Source of the DNA: Myxococcales bacterium | GTDB lineage: Bacteria; Myxococcota_A; Polyangia; Polyangiales; Polyangiaceae | Assembly: GCA_016212965.1 (NCBI GenBank) | Contig: JACRDA010000328.1 | Span: 1-48,942, forward strand | DNA: 48,942 nucleotides | Direction of reading: 5' to 3' | Shown: positions 33,765-45,524 of the stretch, piece after piece | How the letters are laid out: each line of letters begins with the position of its first letter | How positions within the stretch are numbered: the stretch's first letter is position 1 | Notes under the pieces: generated by a model | What the model saw: only the letters and a program-made list of their open reading frames with translations | The model's database searches: none | What the model was told of the DNA's origin: nothing | Made by a program: the position numbers and the translations under genes

Positions 33765-33925
33765 CCGCGTGCACCCCGGCTCGGGTCGGGCGGCGAGACC
33801 GCCCCGATCAGGCGGGCCGCGACGATCCGCTCGCTCGCCGCCCACAGCCGCTCGGCGAGCTCGGCGTCCTGTGCCTCGGGCGAAGAGCTCGCGACCGCAC
33901 AGCCGGCGAGGTCGGTGCCCGACCG
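33743..33925 (-). pseudogene. C-terminal remnant of a short-chain dehydrogenase
   Basis: The minus-strand frame reads SSPEAQDAELAERLWAASERIV (33820-33889 region), the typical last helix of retinol-dehydrogenase-like SDR enzymes, and runs to a stop at 33743. No Rossmann motif or active-site YxxxK exists upstream, where the PIN toxin gene stands instead. It appears to be a gene tail cut off at the toxin locus boundary. Confidence 0.4.
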
Positions 33926-33975
33926 AGCCCGCGTCGGAGTGACGGCCCCGCAAGAACCTTCCCGGGGGGGCTCCG

Positions 33976-34365
33976 CTACGGAAGCTCCAGCACGGGAATC
34001 GCCATGCGGCGCGCGACGCTCACGAGCCGGTCGTCGTAGCTCGCGAGCTCCACGTGCTGGCCTCGCCCTCGCAGGAAGTCGATGGACGCGAGGTGCAGCG
34101 CATCGAGCGTCCGCACGGGCAACGGAAAGGGCTCCAGCGCCCGAGCCAGCACCGGCGGCGCGAGCTCGAGCAGCGCCACGCGTCCCAGCAACAGGCGCAG
34201 CGCTTCGCCATGCGTGCCACCGAGTCGCCGAGCGTGAATCCGATTCCAGGCCTCGTACTCGAGCAGCCGGCTCGACACGAGCGGCTGCGCCCACAACGAC
34301 TCCGGCGGATGTCGATCTTCGGCCAGCAGCTGGGCCAGGGCAGCCGACGTGTCGAGGTAGATCAT
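33976..34365 (-). CDS. vapC: PIN-domain toxin (VapC-like RNase)
   Basis: A 129-aa PIN-fold ribonuclease. The acidic residues expected to bind metal are all visible: Asp5 (IYLDTS), Glu near 37 (LLEYEAWNR), Asp near 88 (RTLDALHLA) and Asp near 110 (ASYDDRL). Its ATG overlaps the antitoxin stop as ATGA (34362-34365), the standard coupled toxin-antitoxin arrangement. VapC toxins usually cut tRNA or rRNA. No defect is seen. Confidence 0.9.
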   Translation of the reverse strand: MIYLDTSAALAQLLAEDRHPPESLWAQPLVSSRLLEYEAWNRIHARRLGGTHGEALRLLLGRVALLELAPPVLARALEPFPLPVRTLDALHLASIDFLRGRGQHVELASYDDRLVSVARRMAIPVLELP

Positions 34366-34652
34366 CGCTCCGCGCGGTCGTCGGCGAGCTCGCCGAGCAG
34401 CTCCTCGAGGCGAGCCACCGGCATCCGCGGCGGCGGTCCAGCGGGTCCCAGCGTCGGCGCCGTCAACCAGCCCCGGCGCACGGTCTCGGCGAGCAGGGCG
34501 TCGGCGAGCATCGGGCTGCGGCCCTCGTGCGGCGGCACGAGCTCGGCGACCACTCGGTCCCGGTCGGTGACGAGAACGGTCTCTCCGCCCGCAGCGAGAC
34601 GGACGTACTCGCTCAGCTTGTTCTTGAGGACCTTGAGCCCGACGGACCTCAT
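34362..34652 (-). CDS. vapB: Phd/YefM-like antitoxin
   Basis: A 96-aa antitoxin. The N-terminal DNA-binding/dimer domain reads VGLKVLKNKLSEYVRLAAGGETVLVTDRDRVVAELVPP, the classic Phd-like pattern. The C-terminal part (about 60-96) should wrap the toxin. It neutralises the PIN toxin and probably represses the operon at the dyad overlapping its promoter. It starts 42 bp after the lon stop, on the same strand. TACCTT exactly 6 nt before the ATG predicts a leaderless mRNA. Confidence 0.9.
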   Translation of the reverse strand: MRSVGLKVLKNKLSEYVRLAAGGETVLVTDRDRVVAELVPPHEGRSPMLADALLAETVRRGWLTAPTLGPAGPPPRMPVARLEELLGELADDRAER

Positions 34653-34658
34653 GGAGGC

Positions 34659-34687
34659 AAGGTAGCTTCCAGAGGCTACCGCGTCAA
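34659..34687 (-). promoter_or_regulatory. Toxin-antitoxin promoter with overlapping operator
   Basis: -35 TTGACG (34687-34682), a 17-nt spacer, -10 TACCTT (34664-34659), then 6 nt to the ATG. The inverted repeat GGTAGC-N8-GCTACC (34661-34680) covers the spacer and -10, the expected site for autorepression by the antitoxin-toxin complex. Confidence 0.65.
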
Positions 34688-34694
34688 CCGCCCG

Positions 34695-37097
<2,403 letters not shown>

Positions 37098-37103
37098 GAA
37101 CGG

Positions 37104-37131
37104 AAGTTAGATACGTTCAACGTTCAGTCAA
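37104..37131 (-). promoter_or_regulatory. lon promoter with ACGTTCAACGT dyad
   Basis: -35 TTGACT (37131-37126), a 16-nt spacer, -10 TAACTT (37109-37104), then 6 nt to the ATG. The spacer holds the palindrome ACGTT-C-AACGT (37113-37123), a good candidate operator, perhaps for the adjacent TetR protein. Confidence 0.6.
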
Positions 37132-37196
37132 CGGGTCGGATGACGAAACGTGATCTTCGTGCGCGCCACGTCCACGCTTTCGCGGGCTTCAGCGCT

Positions 37197-37799
37197 TCAG
37201 CGGCCCGGCCGCGCGGCTCGAACCGCGCGCACGGCGAGCTCCTCGAACGCGCGCCGGTCGGCGGCTCGCTCGTCGTCGGCGCCGTCGCCGAACGCCTCGT
37301 GCGCGGTGATGAGGACGCGCGCCACGCGCTCGGGGTCGGCGACGTCGAGCTCGCCGGCGGACGTGCCCTCGCGGAGCAGGCTGGCGAGGACGGCGGCCTG
37401 CTCGGCGTGCGCCTCGGCGTGCACGCGGCGCACGGCGTCGCACGCGCAGGCGTAGAGCTCGACGCCGTGCTGGCCCGCCTGCCGCAGCGACGCGAGGCGC
37501 CGGGCGCGCTCCTCGAAGAGCGCCTTCACGCGCTCCGGATAGCTCGCGGGCCGGACGGCGCAGCCGCGCAGGGCCTCGAGCACCTCGTCGTGGCAGCGGC
37601 GCGACAGGGCGGCGGCGAGCGCCTCCTTCGACTCGAACGCGAGGTAGACCGCGCCGACGCTGACGCCCGCCTCGCGCGCGATGTCGGCGACGGTCGTCTT
37701 GGCGAAGCCGTAGTGCTTGAGCAGGCGCTCGGCGGCCGCGAGCACGGCGCGGCGGCGCGCGGCGTCCGTGGGCTCCGAGGTTTCGCTGCGGTTCGACAT
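37197..37799 (-). CDS. TetR-family repressor
   Basis: A 200-aa protein. The N-terminal helix-turn-helix is typical: LAAAERLLKHYGFAKTTVADIAREAGVSVGAVYLAFESKEAL (residues about 19-60). The C-terminal ligand domain is helical and contains CACDAVRRVHAEAHAEQAAVLASLL. The ligand is unknown. It is 99 bp upstream of lon on the same strand. The dyad ACGTTCAACGT between them is a possible target. No target dyad was found before its own start, although GGGCGCC repeats stand there. Confidence 0.88.
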   Translation of the reverse strand: MSNRSETSEPTDAARRRAVLAAAERLLKHYGFAKTTVADIAREAGVSVGAVYLAFESKEALAAALSRRCHDEVLEALRGCAVRPASYPERVKALFEERARRLASLRQAGQHGVELYACACDAVRRVHAEAHAEQAAVLASLLREGTSAGELDVADPERVARVLITAHEAFGDGADDERAADRRAFEELAVRAVRAARPGR

Positions 37800-38006
37800 C
37801 GCGGGCCGGGCGCCAGGGCGCCCCCTCGAAGGAGTACCACGAATGGCGCCCGCCGAGGGCCGGGCGCCCGGTCCGGCTCCGGCAGCAGCCGGCGGGCCGA
37901 GCGGACCGCAAGAGAGGATTCAGGCGCAAGCCCGTGCCGGGCAGCGGAGGCGTTGCGCAGCGTTGGCGCGCGTCGCCACGCAGTGCGGGCGCGGACGGGT
38001 GAGCGG

Positions 38007-38360
38007 TCAGGACGCGTGCGGACGACGATCGCCGATCTCGACGACCGGCTCGCCCTTCGCGAGGAGCGCGGCGGCGTCGGACCACGCGCGACTGAAGATC
38101 TCCCGCAACCGGCTGTTCGACGTGTTCCCGCAGGTCAGCCACACGAGCTGCGGCGGCGGGCCGAGGCGTTCGACGAGCGCGACGAAGTCGGCGTCCTTGC
38201 TGACGAGCACGGCATTCGCCGCGCGAGCGGCCTGGAAGATCTCGTCGTCGGTCGCGTCGCGCAGCCCGATGTCGCGCACCGCGACTGCGTCGACGCCGAA
38301 CGTCTGCTCCAGCCAAGTGGCGAGGGCGGGCGGCAACTGAGCGTCGACCCAGACCCTCAT
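38007..38360 (-). CDS. DUF5615 PIN-like protein (putative toxin)
   Basis: A 117-aa PIN-like (Mut7-C-type) protein. It has Asp6 in MRVWVDAQLPP, a second acidic cluster LRDATDDEIFQAAR, and VLVSKDADFVALVERLG, all characteristic of DUF5615. Its ATG overlaps the DUF433 gene stop as ATGA (38357-38360). The pair is common and is predicted to be a toxin-antitoxin module, though activity has rarely been tested. Confidence 0.87.
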   Translation of the reverse strand: MRVWVDAQLPPALATWLEQTFGVDAVAVRDIGLRDATDDEIFQAARAANAVLVSKDADFVALVERLGPPPQLVWLTCGNTSNSRLREIFSRAWSDAAALLAKGEPVVEIGDRRPHAS

Positions 38361-38578
38361 GCGGCGAGGATCGGGTGGTCGACGCGCCGACTCGCGAACT
38401 TGAGACAAGCCACGACGTCGTCGCGCTCGAGGTCCGGCAGCTCCGCCAAGATCTCATCGATCGTGAGCCCGGTCGCGAGGAGATCGAGCACGTCGGTCAC
38501 GCGGATCCGCATGCCCCGGATGCACGGCCGACCGCCGCACTGGAGAGGATCCGTGGTAACCCGCGAAAGGAGATCCAT
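38357..38578 (-). CDS. DUF433 protein (putative antitoxin)
   Basis: A 73-aa protein with the DUF433 pattern: RVTTDPLQCGGRPCIRGMRIRVTDVLDLLATGLTIDEILAELPDLERDDVVACLKFA. It has a winged-helix-like fold, expected to bind DNA and the DUF5615 partner. GAGG about 7 nt upstream supports ATG 38578; the frame is open further upstream. It is the second toxin-antitoxin-like pair within 5 kb. Confidence 0.87.
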   Translation of the reverse strand: MDLLSRVTTDPLQCGGRPCIRGMRIRVTDVLDLLATGLTIDEILAELPDLERDDVVACLKFASRRVDHPILAA

Positions 38579-38687
38579 GCTCTGCCTCGGATGCCAAGGG
38601 TAGCACGCGGGACCAGAGCCTCGAGCGCCAGAAGCTGCTGCGCCGAGTCCAGACACGGAGAACTGGCGTGGCCTTCCGGGCGCCCCG

Positions 38688-39110
38688 TCACGGCTCCGGC
38701 AGCAGCCGCTCGCGCAGGCTGCGCGCCCAGCCGTCGAGGTCCGAGAGCGCGCTCTCGAGCAGGGCCCGCGGCACCGGCTCCGGGGCCAGGCGCTCGGCCA
38801 GCAGGCGCCGTCCGCGCGCCAGGCGGCTCTTCACCGTCCCCTGCGGCACGCCGACCACCGTCGCGATGGAGTCGGTGTCCATCTGCTCCCAGTAGTGCAG
38901 CTCGAGCACCTCCTGGCACTCGACGGGCACGTGGCGCAGGGCGTCGAGCACGAGGCGCATCTCCTGCCCTACGCGGAGCGCGGTGCTCGCCGAGGGCGCG
39001 AGGTCGGCCGACGAGATGAGCGCGAAGTCGAGCTCCTCGTCCGGGACGGCGGCCTCCCGGGCGCTCCGGGTACGCCGCGTGCGGTAGTGCTTGAAGAGCC
39101 CGTCCCGCAA
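38688..39110 (-). CDS. Sigma-70-like protein reduced mainly to region 4
   Basis: A 140-aa protein (TTG start), or up to about 163 aa by open frame. It has a full sigma region 4: LRHVPVECQEVLELHYWEQMDTDSIATVVGVPQGTVKSRLARGRRLLAERL. Only the last helix of region 2 remains (LRDGLFKHYRTRRTR). ECF factors are normally about 160-200 aa with region 2 first, needed for -10 recognition. The frame is closed by a stop at 39180-39182, so about 70-80 N-terminal residues are missing. It is either a decayed sigma gene or a region-4-only regulator. Confidence 0.7.
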   Translation of the reverse strand: MRDGLFKHYRTRRTRSAREAAVPDEELDFALISSADLAPSASTALRVGQEMRLVLDALRHVPVECQEVLELHYWEQMDTDSIATVVGVPQGTVKSRLARGRRLLAERLAPEPVPRALLESALSDLDGWARSLRERLLPEP

Positions 39111-39217
39111 AGCGACCTGCCGATCGCCAGCGTCAAGGGCTGGGCCGACTGCGAGCCGCCCGCCTGAGCAGGCTACGGGTCACGGGCGCTGCCGGGTTGC
39201 GAGCGACGGAAGTGGCA

Positions 39218-41026
39218 CTAGAGCTTGATCGGCGCCGTCTTGCCGTCCGAGGTGACGCGCAGCGCGAACACGCCGCCCTTCGTGCTCACGAGCAGCACGC
39301 CGAAGCCGTCGCCCGGCAGGAGGCGCAGATCGCTCACCGTGCTCGTGGCGACCACCTGGCCGCCCTGCACGAGGTCGTCGTAGAGGATGGTCTCGGGCGC
39401 CTGGGCGAGCGCGCCGACCGACTCGACGCGCAGGCGCACGCCGCCGCGCTGCCCGGCGAGCCAGGCGACGGCGACCTTCGAGCCCACGGTCGCGGCCACG
39501 ATTTGCGGCGCGGGCGCGAGGCCCGCCTCGTCGGCGAGCAGCTCCTTCACCTTGATGGTCGAGGCCTTGCAGGCGCCGCCGCCGCACTTCGTCTGCGTCA
39601 CGGCCGTCGAGTCCACGCCCTCGCTGCCGGCGTCGACGCGCGTCACGACCGCGTCGGCACCCGAGCAGGTCATGGTGCCGCCCGATCTTCCCATCTTGTA
39701 GGGCGCGCTCCAGCGCTCCGCGTCCCGCGTCGCGAGCCAGCTCTCGGCGCCGACGTCGACGCGCACCGCCAGCGCCTCGCCGCTGCGGCATGCGGCTCCG
39801 AAGCGCGGCGGCGGAGTCGCGCGGGGGTCGACGCGCGCGTCCTTGCCGAGCGCGCCGATCTCCGCCGTCTTGCCGAGGGCCCCATCGGCGGCGAGCCGCA
39901 TGCCGAGGAGCACGAGGTCGCCCTCCTTGCTCGTCGCGGCGAGCACGACGTCGTTCCACAGCATGACGGCGTTGCGCGCGGCCTCCGCGACGGTGAGCTT
40001 GTCGGGCGTCGCCACGCCGATGCGCTTCGGCTTGTCACCCGGTCCGATCACGAGCTCGAGCTTGGCGGTCGCCTCGTCGAGCGCGAGCACGACGCCCGGG
40101 CCGGCCGAGCTCGAGTAGCCGGCGATGGCGCGCTTGGCCTCGATCTTGGAGCCGCCGCGCCACGCGCCCTGCTTGCCCGAGGCGACGAACACGAGCGAGG
40201 GCGCGTCGTCGTCGCTCGTGCCGCGGAGCTCGAGCCCGCCCGCCTTGCCGATGCCGCCCGGCAGCGGCTCGCACTTGGCGCTCGAGCGGCCGATGCTGCA
40301 GAGCTGCGGCGACTCGTCCTCGTCGCCCTCGAAGAGCACGCGCACCGCGGCGCCGCCCCCGAGCTCCACGGCGAGCTTCGCCAGATCTTGCGGCTTCTTC
40401 GCGAGCGGCGTGGCCTGCGCGGCGAGCGTGTCGAGCGACAGCGCGGTCGCGGGGGCCGGCGGCTCGGGCACGTCGGGGCGTGCGACGAGCGCGAGGCTCG
40501 CCTTCTGCGCCGCGGCGAAGAACCGGTCGACCGGCTCCGAGAGGTCGAGGAAGAACGCCTCCTTCTTGGACAGCAGATCGGCGAGGGCGGTCGTGGCCTC
40601 CACGAGATCCTTGTTGTCCGAGAGCGAGCTCGACCGGAGCGCCTCGGTGAGCTCGTAGGCCGGCTTGGTGCAGCGGTCGGGCCAGGGGTCCTTGCCGGGC
40701 GCGCGCTCCGTCTGGTTCCTCGTGAGGGCCGTCAACTGGCGCGCCCGCAGGCGCGCGCTCGGCTTCTCGCCCGCGGCCGGGGCGTCGCCGACGAGGCAGC
40801 GCGTGAGCGAGCTGTAGCCGGTGACCACCCGCTCGGCAGCCCCTGCCTTCATCACGCGCAGAATCGCGAAGGTCGCGACGCCTGCGACGACGACGAGCAC
40901 GAGCGCGCCGATCCCGAGGATCTTGCGCCGACGCCGCGCCTGCCCGACGTGGGCGAGCACGGTCTCGGAGCCGCCCGCGAAGATCTTGGTCTTGGCGCCG
41001 TAGGTGTCGCGGCCGAAAAGTCCCAT
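39218..41026 (-). CDS. Membrane-anchored propeller-like protein next to kinase
   Basis: A 602-aa protein. A basic cytoplasmic N-tail (1-35) contains QARRRRK, then one membrane segment at about 37-58 (ILGIGALVLVVVAGVATFAIL). The large external part has a helical portion (about 60-200) and then beta-rich repeats (about 205-602) such as DVVLAATSKEGDLVLLGM, SKVAVAWLAGQRGGVRLRVE and FGVLLVSTKGGVFALRV. There is no catalytic motif. TAATCT lies 6 nt before the ATG. It follows the Ser/Thr kinase by 96 bp on the same strand, so it may be a sensor or target of it (inference). It is possibly a distant paralogue of the protein at 1-687. Confidence 0.72.
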   Translation of the reverse strand: MGLFGRDTYGAKTKIFAGGSETVLAHVGQARRRRKILGIGALVLVVVAGVATFAILRVMKAGAAERVVTGYSSLTRCLVGDAPAAGEKPSARLRARQLTALTRNQTERAPGKDPWPDRCTKPAYELTEALRSSSLSDNKDLVEATTALADLLSKKEAFFLDLSEPVDRFFAAAQKASLALVARPDVPEPPAPATALSLDTLAAQATPLAKKPQDLAKLAVELGGGAAVRVLFEGDEDESPQLCSIGRSSAKCEPLPGGIGKAGGLELRGTSDDDAPSLVFVASGKQGAWRGGSKIEAKRAIAGYSSSAGPGVVLALDEATAKLELVIGPGDKPKRIGVATPDKLTVAEAARNAVMLWNDVVLAATSKEGDLVLLGMRLAADGALGKTAEIGALGKDARVDPRATPPPRFGAACRSGEALAVRVDVGAESWLATRDAERWSAPYKMGRSGGTMTCSGADAVVTRVDAGSEGVDSTAVTQTKCGGGACKASTIKVKELLADEAGLAPAPQIVAATVGSKVAVAWLAGQRGGVRLRVESVGALAQAPETILYDDLVQGGQVVATSTVSDLRLLPGDGFGVLLVSTKGGVFALRVTSDGKTAPIKL

Positions 41027-41032
41027 GGGCGC

Positions 41033-41038
41033 AGATTA
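41033..41038 (-). promoter_or_regulatory. -10-like TAATCT, 6 nt before the propeller gene
   Basis: TAATCT-N6-ATG. It suggests that this gene has its own promoter despite following the kinase gene. Confidence 0.5.
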
Positions 41039-41122
41039 GTCGAGTGGCACCGAGCGGGAAACTCTGCTCGCGGTGGCGGCCTCCGCGGCGCCGCGGCTTC
41101 CGCGGCACGCGCCCGCGGTGGC

Positions 41123-42667
<1,545 letters not shown>

Positions 42668-42676
42668 CGACAGGGA

Positions 42677-42682
42677 AGCATA
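42677..42682 (-). promoter_or_regulatory. -10-like TATGCT, 9 nt before the kinase ATG
   Basis: TATGCT-N9-ATG, the same hexamer and spacing as before the acyl-CoA synthetase gene. Confidence 0.35.
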
Positions 42683-42789
42683 ACCCAGCCGCCGCCGCCC
42701 GGCAGAGCGAACGGACACGGCCGCTCTCCGTCGGCTCGGTGGCGGGTCGGTGCGAGCGCGCTCCGCGGCTCGTGCTAGGAGCATCACCG

Positions 42790-43320
42790 ATGCGCCCCCG
42801 CTCGTCGCTCGCCACGTTCGCGCTCGTCGCGTGGCTCGCGCCGGCGCTCGCCTGCTGCTCGTCCCGGGGCTCCGACGCCGCGGCGACGGCCGTCCCGACC
42901 TTGCGCCAGTACCGCATCGCACCTCCGGGCGGCGCGCCTGTGACCATCGAGGTCGCGATTCCGCCGGGCTGGACGGAGGAACCCGGCAGCCCGGGCGAGC
43001 CGCGCTTCGGCATCTCCGACGCGAACGCGCGCCTGCTGACCTTTGCGGCGCTCGAGCTCCTGGGCGATGCGGCGGCGCGCATGAAGAAGGCGATTGCGGC
43101 CCAGTACGGCGCCGAGGCGGGTGCGCTCGAGCGCCGCGACTTGCCGGGCGGGCGCGTGTGGATCGTGGCGCGCGAGGCCGAGAACCTCCACGCGCGTCTG
43201 TTCGTCCCGTTCGAGGGCGGCGTGCTCATGGGCGTCGCGATCCTGGCCAGGGAGGCCGAGAGCCGCCTGCCCGAGATCCGCGCGGCCTTCGAGTCGATCG
43301 CGATCGTCGCGGCGCCGTAG
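42790..43320 (+). CDS. Predicted lipoprotein
   Basis: A 176-aa protein. The signal peptide ends in APALACC (lipid Cys about 22). The mature domain (YRIAPPGGAPVTIEVAIPPGWTEEPG, then ALELLGDAAARMKKAIAAQYG, LFVPFEGGVLMGVAILAREAESRLPEIRAAFESI) resembles in outline the small PsbP/Mog1-like folds of secreted lipoproteins, like the protein at 26349-26816. The next gene starts 7 bp after it, so the two are probably an operon. Function unknown. Confidence 0.78.
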   Translation: MRPRSSLATFALVAWLAPALACCSSRGSDAAATAVPTLRQYRIAPPGGAPVTIEVAIPPGWTEEPGSPGEPRFGISDANARLLTFAALELLGDAAARMKKAIAAQYGAEAGALERRDLPGGRVWIVAREAENLHARLFVPFEGGVLMGVAILAREAESRLPEIRAAFESIAIVAAP

Positions 43321-43327
43321 CCACGCC

Positions 43328-43912
43328 ATGCCCCTCGTGGTCAGCGTCCCCGCCGAGTTCGTGGCGTTCATGCAGTACGTCGTCGAGGTGCTCGACGGCG
43401 ACGAAGAGGACGACCGCTGCCGCGCCGAGAGCGCCGACGGCCTGCAGTGCGCGCTCGGCTACGGCGGGCGGAGCGAAGGTGGCCTCACGTTCGTGTTCTT
43501 CCCCGCAGGGCGCGCCGAGCGCTGGGTCGTCACCCTCGGCGCGGCGGAAGTGCGGGCGATCGCCGCCGGCGAGGGCGCGGCGATGGTCGTCGAGTCGGAG
43601 CCCTGGGCAGAGCGCCGCGGCCCGCCCGCCGCGCGGCTCGGCCCGCCCGCGCGCGCGCCGTCGCCGGCCGAGTCGCTCGTCGACGAGCTCGTCCGGCGCG
43701 GGCTCGTCGTGCTCGTGCCGCAGGCCCGCCGCGAGGTGGTCGCGCGCTTCGTCGGGCGCGTGGTCGCCGAGGTCCTCGAGCACCCAACCTTGTCCGACCC
43801 GGAGCGGGCCGCGGCCGTCGTCGAGGCGCTCGTCGCGCTGGCCGGCATCGACGACGTGTTCGGCGAGGACGCCGAGATCCTGGCCCTCGCGCGGCGGCAC
43901 CTCGGCGCCTGA
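43328..43912 (+). CDS. Hypothetical protein
   Basis: A 194-aa cytoplasmic protein, not recognised. An acidic N-terminal segment (LDGDEEDDRCRAESADGLQ) is followed by beta-strands (GLTFVFFPAGRAERWVVTLGAAEVRAIA), a Pro-rich linker at about 97-113, and a helical C-terminus (LVDELVRRGLVVLVPQARREVVARFVGRVVAEVLEH). It has no signal peptide or catalytic motif. It starts 7 bp after the preceding lipoprotein gene. The reading frame is well supported by amino-acid use. Confidence 0.65.
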   Translation: MPLVVSVPAEFVAFMQYVVEVLDGDEEDDRCRAESADGLQCALGYGGRSEGGLTFVFFPAGRAERWVVTLGAAEVRAIAAGEGAAMVVESEPWAERRGPPAARLGPPARAPSPAESLVDELVRRGLVVLVPQARREVVARFVGRVVAEVLEHPTLSDPERAAAVVEALVALAGIDDVFGEDAEILALARRHLGA

Positions 43913-44051
43913 AGTGGCCGCGACCCCGACGCCGCAGGCCTTGCGCTTTCGTGCAGCGGGTGCGTGAGCTGCGCCGGGCGCGCGCGGCCGCCTCGCGTGC
44001 CGGTCGGGCGCGCCACCCGAGCGCTTCGGGCCTTCACGGCACGACGCGTCG

Positions 44052-44084
44052 GGCAGGTCCCCCATGGCATGGGTGATGCCTGCC
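44052..44084. promoter_or_regulatory. Bipartite dyad upstream of the phosphotransferase-GtrA gene
   Basis: GGCAGG (44052-44057) and CCTGCC (44079-44084) frame an inner palindrome CCCATG-G-CATGGG (44061-44073). It lies 117 bp before the ATG at 44201 and could be an operator or RNA hairpin in a leader. Nothing else was found in the 288 bp between 43912 and 44201. Confidence 0.4.
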
Positions 44085-44200
44085 ACGACCGACGCACGGT
44101 CGTCGTTCTCACGCTCGGTGTCTCTGCCGCGATCCATCTCGTCGTCGCGCGAGCCCCCACAGCCCGCGCCTCCGGAACAGGCCACGGAAGGAGCGGTGAC

Positions 44201-45502
44201 ATGCTGGAACAGCTTCGTGAGTGGTTCGTCGGCGATCCATCCGACGGCACGGCCCTCGCCTCGTTCGGCTCGACGCTCGTGCTCGCCGGCTACTTCCTGC
44301 TCGGGCTCCCGCTCTTCGTCCTGCGCGTGGCCATCCGCGGCTTGCCTCGCGACGCCGAGACCGAGAAGCGCGGCCGGTCGGTCCTGGTCGGGTTCTTCCT
44401 CCGGCACTACTTCTTCTGGGTCACGCGCCCGCTCTCGACCGGGTTGCTGTGGAGCGGCGTGCCAGCCGACGCGATCACGACCTTCTCCCTCTTGCTGGGG
44501 GTCGGCGCCGGGGTCGCCGTCGCGGCGGGCCAGTTCGCGCTCGGGGGCTCGCTCTTCCTCCTGGCCGGCATCCTCGACGCCATGGATGGCCGCGTCGCGC
44601 GGGCGCGCAACGAGGCGACCCGCGCCGGCGCCGCGCTCGATTCGGTGCTCGATCGCTACACCGACTCGGCGGTGCTCATCGGGCTCGCCTGGTACTACCG
44701 GTCGACGTGGGTGCTGCTGCCCGTGCTCGCGGCGCTCCTCGGCACCTCGCTCGTGCCCTACGTCCGGGCGCGGGGCGAGGGGCTCGGGATCTCGATTCGC
44801 GGGGGCGTCATGCAGCGGCTCGAGCGCGTGCTCTTTCTCGGCGCGCCCCTGGCGCTCTGCCCCATCGTCGAAGCGCTCTTCGTGCCGCGCGCAGAGCACG
44901 CCATGCACTGGCCCGCGGTCGTGGCGATCGTCTTCGTCGGAGTCCTGAGCAACGCGACCGCGATCTTCCGGCTGGTGTCGCTCATGCGCGCGCTCGGCGC
45001 GCGGCTCACCGCGGTCGCCGGGCGACCGGTCGGCTCGCAGCTCGGCATGCACCTCTTCGCGGCCGCGGCGGCCACCTTCGCCGACTACGCGCTCGTGTCC
45101 GTGCTCGTCGAGCACGTCGGGCTGCCCGCCGCGGAGGCGACCGCGCTCGGGTGCGTGGCCGGCGGCGCCCTGAACTACACGCTGAACCGCGCTCTGACGT
45201 TCTGGAGCAAGGACCCGAAGCTCCCGCAGATTGGCCGCTACGCGCTCGTGAGCGGCACGAGCGCGCTCCTCAACGCCGGGGGCGTCGCGCTCGCCGCCCT
45301 TCACCCCGCGCTCGACTACCGGGTCGCCTGGTGGCTCACGCGCGCGGTGGTGTACGTCGCGTGGAACTTCCCCCTGCAGCGGGGCTACGTCTTCGCGCCC
45401 CAGAACGGGTCGCAGGCGTCGGGGCCGCACCCCGTCGCTCCGATCGTGGCCGGCCTGGAGGCCGGGCCCCGGTCGCACTCGACCGCGGGCTCGGTGCCCT
45501 GA
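44201..45502 (+). CDS. CDP-alcohol phosphotransferase-GtrA fusion
   Basis: A 433-aa membrane protein with two domains. Residues about 65-275 are a CDP-alcohol phosphatidyltransferase with a perfect motif DxxDGxxARx8Gx3Dx3D: Asp126, Asp129-Gly130, Ala133-Arg134, Gly143, Asp147, Asp151. It would transfer a phosphate head group from a CDP-alcohol to a lipid. Residues about 285-400 are GtrA-like, with four membrane segments and LNRALTFWSK. AAGGAG 8 nt before the ATG fixes the start. The fusion suggests that the product or a polyprenyl-linked intermediate is made and moved across the membrane by one protein. Confidence 0.88.
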   Translation: MLEQLREWFVGDPSDGTALASFGSTLVLAGYFLLGLPLFVLRVAIRGLPRDAETEKRGRSVLVGFFLRHYFFWVTRPLSTGLLWSGVPADAITTFSLLLGVGAGVAVAAGQFALGGSLFLLAGILDAMDGRVARARNEATRAGAALDSVLDRYTDSAVLIGLAWYYRSTWVLLPVLAALLGTSLVPYVRARGEGLGISIRGGVMQRLERVLFLGAPLALCPIVEALFVPRAEHAMHWPAVVAIVFVGVLSNATAIFRLVSLMRALGARLTAVAGRPVGSQLGMHLFAAAAATFADYALVSVLVEHVGLPAAEATALGCVAGGALNYTLNRALTFWSKDPKLPQIGRYALVSGTSALLNAGGVALAALHPALDYRVAWWLTRAVVYVAWNFPLQRGYVFAPQNGSQASGPHPVAPIVAGLEAGPRSHSTAGSVP

Positions 45503-45524
45503 GCCGAGCGGCGCGCGCCTGCGA

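Noticed and set aside
33501..33953. 150-aa minus-strand frame
   Set aside because: Antisense to the SLT-like gene and different from the frame with the dehydrogenase-like tail.
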